NCBI GenBank assembly: GCA_910575075.1
Contig: CAJTCY010000004.1
Location: 124,001 to 188,000, forward strand
Source of the DNA: Lachnospiraceae bacterium
Lineage (GTDB): Bacteria > Bacillota > Clostridia > Lachnospirales > Lachnospiraceae
Direction: 5' to 3'
Length of the DNA stretch: 64,000 nucleotides
This document shows positions 37,329 through 45,700 of the stretch, one piece after another (positions within the stretch are counted from its first letter, which is position 1; each line of letters begins with the position of its first letter). The position numbers were made by a program, and so were the translations under genes. The notes beneath the pieces are model-generated. The model was not told the DNA's origin. It worked only from the letters and a program-made list of their open reading frames with translations, and did not search any database.

Positions 37329-38129
37329 TCATTTTGTCTCACTGTCGTTCTGACCTTCCTCTGCTGCTTCCCCTTCTGTGCCAGCAGCAGTTCCTTCTGC
37401 TGTACTTCCCTCTGCTGTATTTCCTTCTGCCGTCTCAGAGGTATCTGCCGCTGCTGTGGAAGAAATAGGCGTAATAACAATGTTCTGTGCTTCCACATTG
37501 GTTTTACGTTTTACAATATCCTCTACCTGCGCACGTTTTGCGTCTGTCACCTCACCCATATTCAATACCACATCGGCATTATTGTCCGTAATACTTACCA
37601 CAACATCGGTAAAGCCTTTTGCCTCTAACAGCATTTCCGCCGCTGCTTCCCGCTCTGCAATATCTGTCATGGAAATCATAGCATTGATGGCATCCTGCTT
37701 CTGCTCTTCCGTAATATTCGTATTATTGATTACATCCATCAAAGAAGCCTTATTCTGAGAACGGATCTGCTCCCGGTTCAGCTTTACTTCCGATACAAAA
37801 TCCACATTGCTGACATTGGTGCTGGTCAATACTGCCTGACCTGGATTTTCTCCATTTGCATTCTGGCTGTTTGCAATTTCTTCTCCTGTCTGGACACCCT
37901 TAGCATCCGTAGCGGTCTCAGCGCTCTCTTCCGTATCTGTGAAGATATCTTCCGCATTATACATGTCTTCATCTGAAATTTCATATGTACTCTCATTGGT
38001 ATCTGCGCTCGCTTCTTTTGCCAGATCGCTGTCACTTTGACTTCCCGTATATTGCAAATAGCCTGCTACGGCGATCATAAGAGCCAGAGCTGTAATGATG
38101 ATCTGATTTTTTTTGAAAACTTTTTTCAA
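37329..38129 (-). CDS. spoIIIAH: Stage III sporulation protein AH
   Basis: The mother-cell half of the SpoIIIAH-SpoIIQ channel that joins mother cell and forespore. The 266-residue protein has one membrane segment near the N-terminus (about 10-26), an acidic linker (about 35-110), and the YscJ/FliF-like ring domain (about 115-215) with AEREAAAEMLLEAKGFTDVVVSI. The C-terminal 45 residues are a low-complexity tail with repeated TAEG units. A TTG start at 38129 is supported by AGGAGG ten bases upstream. It is the last gene of the spoIIIA operon. Confidence 0.93.
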   Translation of the reverse strand: MKKVFKKNQIIITALALMIAVAGYLQYTGSQSDSDLAKEASADTNESTYEISDEDMYNAEDIFTDTEESAETATDAKGVQTGEEIANSQNANGENPGQAVLTSTNVSNVDFVSEVKLNREQIRSQNKASLMDVINNTNITEEQKQDAINAMISMTDIAEREAAAEMLLEAKGFTDVVVSITDNNADVVLNMGEVTDAKRAQVEDIVKRKTNVEAQNIVITPISSTAAADTSETAEGNTAEGSTAEGTAAGTEGEAAEEGQNDSETK

Positions 38130-38144
38130 ATTGATACCCTCCTG

Positions 38145-38717
38145 TCAATTCATCTTAACTACCTTAATTTTATGTACTTCCACCGGAAATAATGCCAAAA
38201 CTGCGTCAGAAATATTTTTCACCGTCTTTGAATCTCCACCCCCTTCTGCCACTACAAGCACCCCTTCCACCCGGGGCGTCACTTCTCTTTTCACAAACGG
38301 CTCTCCGCCGCTTCCGCTGTTTTGAGAATAAACAGTCTCTTCCTGTGACTGTCGCTCCTTGGTACTTCGCTTCACATCTCCATCCTCTTCTGAGATATCC
38401 TGGCTGCTCTGAGTCCAGTCCTTCTCCAGTACATGTTCTCCCTGATCCTGCAGCGTAATCATTACTTTCACCTTCCCCACTCCCTCCATATCCTTAAGCA
38501 CCTGCTCCAGCCTGTGTTCCAGACGTTTGCCATAGTCTCCGCTTCCGTATGAAATTTCCTCCTGAATCTGCTCCTGCTGCTCTTCTTCTCTTGAATTTTC
38601 TCTGTTCTCCACTGGAATTGCAATTACCAGCAGCAGAATACCGACAAGCCCTCCAATGAGAAGCTGGTTCTTGGATATTTTTTTCAGCCTGTCCATGGAA
38701 AATTTTTCCCTCTTCAT
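38145..38717 (-). CDS. spoIIIAG: Stage III sporulation protein AG
   Basis: Forms a large ring in the mother-cell membrane as part of the SpoIIIA-SpoIIQ complex. The 190-residue protein has one membrane helix (about 17-35) and a ring-building domain that includes KVKVMITLQDQGEHVLEKDW and, after a flexible acidic insert, REVTPRVEGVLVVAEGG. Length and place between AF and AH fit. Confidence 0.94.
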   Translation of the reverse strand: MKREKFSMDRLKKISKNQLLIGGLVGILLLVIAIPVENRENSREEEQQEQIQEEISYGSGDYGKRLEHRLEQVLKDMEGVGKVKVMITLQDQGEHVLEKDWTQSSQDISEEDGDVKRSTKERQSQEETVYSQNSGSGGEPFVKREVTPRVEGVLVVAEGGGDSKTVKNISDAVLALFPVEVHKIKVVKMN

Positions 38718-38735
38718 TGCTGCTCCTTCCTCTCA

Positions 38736-39284
38736 TTACTCAATGCTTAAGCTGATCTGCGCTTCCTCAAGCCGGTAGAATTCCATCAGCTCCTGTTTCA
38801 GTTCCTGTACTCTGGGATATTCCTGCATACGGTCCGCAAAGGATGCCTTCTGAACAAAGACGCTTTCTTCCTCTTGCAGAGATGCCGTCACTTCTATGGA
38901 TTCCACCTCATATTCCTGTGACAAATGTACCCTTGCCTGACTGACATCCATCTGCTTTTGCTCTGCCATGCGGCTCACATCCATCTCCAGCGCCTTCTCA
39001 TACTCCCGCAGATAACGCTCCTTCTGCGTATTCTCCAAATGCTCTGTATCCATCTTAAGATTGTCCAGTTCCTGAAACAGACCTGCCTGGCTGATTCTTT
39101 CCTTTAACACTTCTTCATTGCCCATCAGAGAAAGTATCGGAGACGCTACCAGAATCGTCAGCAGCATGCCGGAAAAAAAGCGCACATATTTTTGATAATT
39201 TTTTTTCGGCAGAAGATGGAGAATTACTGTAAGCAAAAGGTAAAAACATACGAGATTTTTTACCCATGAAAAAATGTAACTCAT
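38736..39284 (-). CDS. spoIIIAF: Stage III sporulation protein AF
   Basis: A membrane protein of the SpoIIIA complex with two N-terminal helices (about residues 6-24 and 36-52) and a soluble ring-like domain (about 90-182). The 182-residue product has SYIFSWVKNLVCFYLLLTVILHLLPK, typical of the family. It lies 18 bases upstream of spoIIIAG. Confidence 0.93.
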   Translation of the reverse strand: MSYIFSWVKNLVCFYLLLTVILHLLPKKNYQKYVRFFSGMLLTILVASPILSLMGNEEVLKERISQAGLFQELDNLKMDTEHLENTQKERYLREYEKALEMDVSRMAEQKQMDVSQARVHLSQEYEVESIEVTASLQEEESVFVQKASFADRMQEYPRVQELKQELMEFYRLEEAQISLSIE

Positions 39285-39297
39285 GCCCTCTCCTTTC

Positions 39298-40533
39298 TCA
39301 GCGGTTGAAAGTAGTTGCCGCCGTAATCATAGCAATGGTGACAAGAAACATTACAGTAGTCGTGGTCACCACCTTTCCCAGCAGCCTGCCTCCCTCTCCG
39401 GCGCTGCCGATACTGCCAATGATACGTTTATCTGCCACTGGCTGTATCATCGCCTCCAGAAGCTTATACAAAAAGGTCATAACCCAAACCTTAATCAGCG
39501 GCCCTGCACACAGAATCAGCAGTACAAGAATGGCAGCCAGCCCAATGCCGTTTTTGATAATGATTCCAGAACCCACCATAATCTCTGTCACTGCATTGAT
39601 GGAAGCACCCAGTCCCGGAACCAGCCCCGCTGTCTTGGCAATCATGCTTGATTTGAAGGTGTCAATTACCGGGGTTAACAGATTCTGTATTACATTGATT
39701 CCAATCACCACCGTAAAGAGAAATTTCATTACCCACAAAATTCCCGCTTTCACAAGCCCTGTCATTCTGGATATCATCTCTTCTTCCGTCAGGTAATTCA
39801 TCAGCTCCAGTACCACATAAATCTGCACTGCCGGGACAATCAGATGAATCATAATCCACTCCATTCCATAAATCAGAAGAAATGTCAGATCATAAAAGCC
39901 TGCCGCTGTCGTTATCTGTCCGGAAAATACCAGGCTTGTGGTGAATGTGGGAATCAGTATTTTCAGAAAAGTCATCATCTGTGTAATTACCGTGCTTGTC
40001 ACATCTCTCAAAATAAAAAAGGAATTCATCAAAAGTACCAGCAAAATCATATACACCATGTAAAAGCTGATTTCTGTGACTGCCGGGTGTTCAAACACAT
40101 TTGCAAAATTATGGAGAATAGCAAATACAATACATAACAGCACAATCTGAATTAAACTGCCTCGAAACGACCGCACTTCGGAAAATACCGTGGAAAGTAT
40201 TTTCTCTGCCAGCCAGCCTTTGTCCAGTTCCTCTCCATTGACCAGCATTTCTACCAATTCCCGAAAACCAAACCCTGCCGCTTCCTCCTGCTGCCCCAGC
40301 AGCTCATCAATTTCAGAAAAATCCAGCTCATTCAAATACTCCTCCATTGTCTCATCCCATTGCTGATCCACCGTATCTTCCAGTTCCTGCCCGGCTGGCA
40401 TTTCTGACTTCTGGCTGAACGCCGCTTTCTGATTCTCTGCCGCCATAACCCTGCCAGCCAGCCCCAGCCACAGCAGCATAAAGCATACCAGTATTTCTCT
40501 CTTTCCTCTCATCCTTCTTCTCACTTTGCTCAT
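39298..40533 (-). CDS. spoIIIAE: Stage III sporulation protein AE
   Basis: A polytopic membrane protein of the SpoIIIA complex. The 411-residue product has an N-terminal signal-like helix (about 15-33), a periplasm-facing helical stretch rich in acidic residues (about 35-105), and seven to eight membrane segments from about residue 120 on, with GLVPGLGASINAVTEIMVGSG in the middle. The ATG at 40533 has AGAGAGG 8 bases upstream; a longer open frame to 40578 lacks support. It follows spoIIIAD by 58 bases. Confidence 0.93.
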   Translation of the reverse strand: MSKVRRRMRGKREILVCFMLLWLGLAGRVMAAENQKAAFSQKSEMPAGQELEDTVDQQWDETMEEYLNELDFSEIDELLGQQEEAAGFGFRELVEMLVNGEELDKGWLAEKILSTVFSEVRSFRGSLIQIVLLCIVFAILHNFANVFEHPAVTEISFYMVYMILLVLLMNSFFILRDVTSTVITQMMTFLKILIPTFTTSLVFSGQITTAAGFYDLTFLLIYGMEWIMIHLIVPAVQIYVVLELMNYLTEEEMISRMTGLVKAGILWVMKFLFTVVIGINVIQNLLTPVIDTFKSSMIAKTAGLVPGLGASINAVTEIMVGSGIIIKNGIGLAAILVLLILCAGPLIKVWVMTFLYKLLEAMIQPVADKRIIGSIGSAGEGGRLLGKVVTTTTVMFLVTIAMITAATTFNR

Positions 40534-40591
40534 ATCTGCATCCTCTCTACTTATCCCGTCAACTCTGCTGCAGGGCATTTGCCCCCTTTCT

Positions 40592-40978
40592 TTACTGCAG
40601 GAATTCCCCTATGGTTTCCAGCAATACCAGAATCACCGGCATACTGATTACCAGTATGGAGAGCTTCCCAAACATCTCAATCTGCCCTGCCACCGATTGA
40701 TAACCAGCGTCTTTACAGAGGTTTGCAGAAAACTCTGACACATAAGTAATCCCGATCATTTTAATGAGAATAGCGATATAGCTGGTGTCCAGTTCCACAT
40801 AATCCTGCATACGGTTAATTACGGAAACTACAAGCTTGAGCTTGGACATCAGGAAGTAAAATATACACAGAGACACTCCCAAAGATACAAACAGTTCATA
40901 TTCTTTTTTCTGCCCCTTAAGCATAATGCCAAGCAATGCTCCCACAATTCCAAGAATCGCAATTTTTACAATATCCAT
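40592..40978 (-). CDS. spoIIIAD: Stage III sporulation protein AD
   Basis: A 128-residue membrane protein with four hydrophobic segments. It has VKIAILGIVGALLGIMLKGQKKEYELF at its N-terminus and IAILIKMIGITYVSEFSANLCKDAG in the middle, both diagnostic. It is 11 bases downstream of spoIIIAC. Confidence 0.94.
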   Translation of the reverse strand: MDIVKIAILGIVGALLGIMLKGQKKEYELFVSLGVSLCIFYFLMSKLKLVVSVINRMQDYVELDTSYIAILIKMIGITYVSEFSANLCKDAGYQSVAGQIEMFGKLSILVISMPVILVLLETIGEFLQ

Positions 40979-40989
40979 GCCATCCTCCG

Positions 40990-41184
40990 CTATAATGCAA
41001 ACAGGTTTCTCATGGTCTCAAACAGTTCATAAATGTAGGGCACAATCCAAAACAGCACAATCAAAAGCCCTGCCAGGCTGGTAAGAAACGCATGTTCCTC
41101 TCTTCCGCTGTGTTTTAACACCTGGCTCAAAACAGTTACCAGAATTCCCACTGCCGCAATCTTAAAAATCAAACTTATACTCAT
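40990..41184 (-). CDS. spoIIIAC: Stage III sporulation protein AC
   Basis: A 64-residue membrane protein with two helices (about 5-21 and 34-53), the first containing IFKIAAVGILVTVLSQVLK. Size and position between AB and AD identify it. Confidence 0.93.
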   Translation of the reverse strand: MSISLIFKIAAVGILVTVLSQVLKHSGREEHAFLTSLAGLLIVLFWIVPYIYELFETMRNLFAL

Positions 41185-41200
41185 AGCTTCCTCCGTATCT

Positions 41201-41716
41201 TTATATCAGAAGAATCACAAGAAACAGGCCGCACATCAAACTCAGCACCCCGGACAGCTTCTGCCTGTCCTTTAGCTCCTTCTGTGCCTTTTGAATCAGC
41301 ACCTCTGTCTGTTCCATATACAACTCCAGGTTCTTCAACTGCATCTGTCCGTCCAGATAGCCGAAATTCTCCCCGGCACGCCGCAGAAGACCCTGCTCTT
41401 CCTGGTTAAACAGAAATTTGCCAGACTCTTGTTCCACCAGCCGGCTCCAGTAATCTGCCATACTCTCTTCATTTTCCCTGAGTCCCTCTGCTGCTTTTTC
41501 CAGAAACTCTGAAAACGGTTCTTTATTCTGGGAGGCAATCTGTAAAAATGCTTCCTTCAAAGGAGTTCTGGTATAAGATATCTCTCCCCAAAGCATTAGA
41601 AACATTTCTTTCATGCCTATAAGCTGCTCCACATGTTCTGCCAGTTCCCGCCTGATTTTCCAAGCATATAGAGATGATACTGTGATAATTAATACGCTGC
41701 CTGCCACTTTTAACAT
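41201..41716 (-). CDS. spoIIIAB: Stage III sporulation protein AB
   Basis: A 171-residue protein with membrane helices at both ends (about 3-17 and 154-171) and a helical soluble domain between them, the arrangement expected for SpoIIIAB, which resembles type II secretion GspF-like parts. It has the conserved MLWGEISYTRTPLKEAF block. Its start overlaps the spoIIIAA stop by seven bases. Confidence 0.93.
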   Translation of the reverse strand: MLKVAGSVLIITVSSLYAWKIRRELAEHVEQLIGMKEMFLMLWGEISYTRTPLKEAFLQIASQNKEPFSEFLEKAAEGLRENEESMADYWSRLVEQESGKFLFNQEEQGLLRRAGENFGYLDGQMQLKNLELYMEQTEVLIQKAQKELKDRQKLSGVLSLMCGLFLVILLI

Positions 41717-42648
41717 AGTCTCTGCATCCTTTCATCGTATACGGCAAAATTCCGTTCTCCCTGCCGGTCCATGCTCAGAAACACAAACCTCCCGAAAAAT
41801 TCCTTTTCCAGCCAGCTCTTAAGATACACCTTTTCCTGAAGTTCCCTGGTATTCTGTGCGTGCATAGTCCCCAAAATCCGGCATCCACAGTGGAGTGCTT
41901 CCTCCACCGCATAACAGTCCTCCCTCCCTCCCAGCTCATCCACTGCAATAATCTGCGGCGACATGCTGCGCAGAAGGAGCCTCATCCCTTCTGCCTTGGG
42001 GCAGGCATCCAATACATCTGTGCGGTCTCCCAGATCATTCTGCGGAACTCCAAAGAAACAGGCTGCAATCTCACTACGCTCATCCACTACCCCTATTTTC
42101 TTCGCTGAAATATCTGCAGTACCATTTGACAGCAGGCGTATACAGTCGCGCAGCATCGTGGTCTTTCCAATTCCCGGCGGTGATAAAATCAAAGTATTGT
42201 AAATATTATCTCCCTGGGCAATCCATGCCAGCAGTCCTCTGGCACAGTCTTTTTTCTGCCTTGCTACACGGACATTCAAGCTGCATATGTTACGGAAGGA
42301 TTGGATTTTCCCCCGCTCACAAACTGTCCTCCCTGCAACGCCCACACGATGTCCTCCCTGAATGGTAAAAAAACCGCTGCGCAGCTCTTCTTCTAACGCA
42401 TACATAGAATACTGACTCATTCTGGATAACGTCTCTTTCATATCCGGCTCTCTCCAGACATAGCTGCCTTCCCTGTGATTCTGCAGCCTGTTTTCACGCA
42501 GGTTCCAATAGTATTCCCTGCCTTTTCCCAACACCATCACAGGTCGTCCAATGCGGAGCCGGATCTCTTCTGGATCTATTCCCTGCTGAAATCCAACACG
42601 GCACAACGGTCTCAGCGCACTTGGAAATACATTGATAATCTCATCCAT
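41710..42648 (-). CDS. spoIIIAA: Stage III sporulation protein AA, secretion-type ATPase
   Basis: The cytosolic ATPase that is thought to power the SpoIIIA complex; related to secretion ATPases. The 312-residue protein has Walker A SPPGIGKTTMLRD near residues 155-167 and Walker B IIAVDELGGREDCYAVEE. It is the first gene of spoIIIAA-AH; all eight genes are present in order with gaps below 60 bases. A mother-cell sigma-E promoter should lie in the 135 bases before it but I did not identify one. Confidence 0.95.
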   Translation of the reverse strand: MDEIINVFPSALRPLCRVGFQQGIDPEEIRLRIGRPVMVLGKGREYYWNLRENRLQNHREGSYVWREPDMKETLSRMSQYSMYALEEELRSGFFTIQGGHRVGVAGRTVCERGKIQSFRNICSLNVRVARQKKDCARGLLAWIAQGDNIYNTLILSPPGIGKTTMLRDCIRLLSNGTADISAKKIGVVDERSEIAACFFGVPQNDLGDRTDVLDACPKAEGMRLLLRSMSPQIIAVDELGGREDCYAVEEALHCGCRILGTMHAQNTRELQEKVYLKSWLEKEFFGRFVFLSMDRQGERNFAVYDERMQRLC

Positions 42649-42716
42649 AAGCTGTCCTCCATAACTACAACTGCCTGTATCTGGTTAAAAATATATGTGG
42701 ACAAGAATAAAAATAT

Positions 42717-42757
42717 TCCAAAAAAACGCTCCCTGCGTACAAATACAGAGAGCGTTT
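42717..42757 (-). terminator. Terminator of the GH127 gene
   Basis: AAACGCTC at 42724-42731 pairs with GAGCGTTT at 42750-42757. On the minus strand a run of T follows the stem (plus-strand A at 42719-42726). It begins about 27 bases after the gene's stop. Confidence 0.8.
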
Positions 42758-42783
42758 CTTCATTGTCTGGCTGAAATCTCAGC

Positions 42784-45700
42784 TTATTTAATTTTCACTG
42801 TTTTAGCCTGTCCCTTAGACTTGAGGATCTTCTTGTATGCCTTCAGTTTTTTCTTTGGTACAGTGATTACCGCATTCTTATGAATATTTTTGAATGCATT
42901 CTTGCCAACAGATTTTAAGCTGGCTGTTTTCACATTGATTTTCTTCAGTTTCTTACAATTATAGAATACTTTTGAACCAATCTTAGTGACCTTCTTACCA
43001 ATCACTGCGCTGGCAGCATTCTTGCATCCGGAAAATGCATTATTGCCGATAGCTGTGATTGCAAAACTCTTACCGCCAATTTTCACGGAATCAGCTACAC
43101 TAATCTTCTTCAGCTTCTTCTTGACAGAGCTGCTCTTTACGCCAGTCAGAGTCACAGTGCCTTTGCCCTTCATATCTGCCTTGGTAATCTTATATTTATA
43201 GTTTCCTACCGTATAAGACGCATTTTTCTTGACGATAATGTTAAAGTTTGCTTTAATGCTGCCTTTATAATTTCCTTTGCCAGTCAAGGTCACCGTAGCT
43301 GTGCCAATATTTTTATTATTACTGTAACTTACCGTATAATCGGTATTATTTACCAGTGTTTTTCCATTGTAGGTTACATTTACTGAAGGAGTCAGAGCCT
43401 TGTTCTTATATACCTGATCTGGAATTGCACCTACTTTTGCCCCTGAAATATCCATTTCCTGAGCTGGCGGAGGCGTTACTGCACCACCCAACTCTGCAAA
43501 CTTATCTTCTGCTTCTAACAGAACATTATAATTAGTTACTGCTGCTTTCTGAGCCAGCGTCAGCTTATTATACGCATTACGTGCATCATCAATCAGCTTC
43601 TTGCTGGCGTTTGTTGCCTGTACTGTTCCAATCTTTCCAATCAAATCCACTACAGGTTTCGCCGCATTGGCACTGATATTTTGATAATCCGTCTCTGCCT
43701 TTGTCAATTTATCATAATTGGTAACTTTAGCTTTTAACTCTTCTGCCAGAGAATCGTATGCCATACGTGCGTCATAGATCAGCTTTCTGCTGGCAAGCGT
43801 TGCTTCAACGGTTCCTATCTTATCAATCATCTTTACAACGTTGTTGGCAACACTGTCCTTATCCAGCATTACCTTCCAGCGGTAAACACCGATAGACTGC
43901 GTGCCTTCCTGTTCCAGATTCACAGTCATTACCATTCGGATTGCTTTTGTGGTAATCTCATCCAAATCAATGGTATTGTACTGATCCAGCTCCACAACTT
44001 CTTCATATTTCTGTTTCATAACAGCATCCTGCCAGTTTCCGTCAGCATCCTTATATTGGATTTTCAGGGAACCAGGAATGCGGTTCCAATAATTGTCATA
44101 CCAATAAACCTGCATCTGCTTCGTGGTAATCTCTTTGTCCCACTCATACATCAGCCAGTGTTCCGTATCATCCCGCGGTACGGTCCAGTTGCTCCATCCA
44201 AGCCCATCACCCATGGAAGAGGAAGCTGGCTCAAAAGAGGTATCATGAACACCCTCAATTCGTGCCCCGCTGTACGTCTTATCTGCGCTTATTTTAGCAT
44301 CCGGAGCAGCGTCGTCTGCCGCACCGGCAACTGCTTCCGTTTTGGCCTTGTCCGCCATGGTCCAGATTAACATCTTGGAAGAATTCTTGTCAACCTCTCC
44401 TGGTACGTAATTCGCATCGTCTCCACGGTTGTTCCATGCATAATAAGGAACTGCCTGAACCTTTACAGGCAAGAGCTCTCCATACAAGCTGTATTTTACA
44501 TCTCCGGTAAGCTCAACCACACCTTTCAGCAAATCTTTGTTATAATTTGCTTTGAATTTTGCATTTCTGGGAATCACAACCTTTAATGGATCAAAATCTT
44601 CAATCTCAGGATTCAACTGTGCATTGCCGGCTTTCTCCAGGCAATATACAATCGGTCCTCTCTGCAATGCAATTCTTCCCTCATTGGTAGTAACATTAGG
44701 ATCTGCCTCTGTCTTGCGAACTTCCATTGGAATATCAATGGTAACCACATCACCTTTATTCCAAGTACGGTTAACAGATGCATAGCCTTTTGCTACCGGT
44801 GCATTAACAACTGTTCCGTTTACTTTTATTGTAACATTCTTATTATTCTGTTCTTCTACCCAGCCAGGAATACGTACTTTCAATGCAAATGCTTTAGACT
44901 GCTGAGGATTTACCGTAAGCTTCACTGCTCCATTCCATGGATAATCTGTCTCCTGTACTAATTCTACGGGAGTTCCGCTTACAATAGTATTTCCCTTACT
45001 TCCAACGTACATATTTACAAATACATCATTGTTGTGTACCGTGTACATATAACCGCTCAAAGCCGCGATTGTACGCATCAAATTGGGCGGGCAGCATGCA
45101 CATGCAAACCACTCAGAACGCCAGTTCCCAGTCTTTGCCTCCAGTAATGTACTGTAATAGAAACGGTTTCCATCCAGGTTAGTTCCCACCAAAACTGCAT
45201 TGTACAATGCCTTTTCTACACTGTCAGCATATTTGCCATCTTCATACAGAAGATTCATTCTCTGGTTCCAGTTTGCCATAGAGATTGCTGCACAAATTTC
45301 ACAATAAGACTGGTCGTTCGGCAGCACATAGTCATCTCCAAATCCCTCTGAATCACTGCTGGGAGCCGTCGTGCCAATTCCGCCTGTAATATAAGTTTTT
45401 TTGTTAGTAACAGAATCCCAGATTTTATCCAGGCTCTTCAAATAATCTGCTCTGTCCTTATCATTTTCATCCAAAGTAGTTGCTACATCCGTAATGCCTG
45501 CATAGAAATAACCTGCACGCACAGAATGTCCTTTGGCGTTTACCTCATCCTTAAATGGTGTTTTATCCTGAGAATATGTATGGCCAAAATATCCGCTATC
45601 TCTAGGATTGCTGATTACTTCTCCGCTTTCTTCATCGTATTCAGCTTCTCCTCGCCTGTCTATAAAGATTTTTGCGGTGTCATAATAACTCTGTCCAGCA

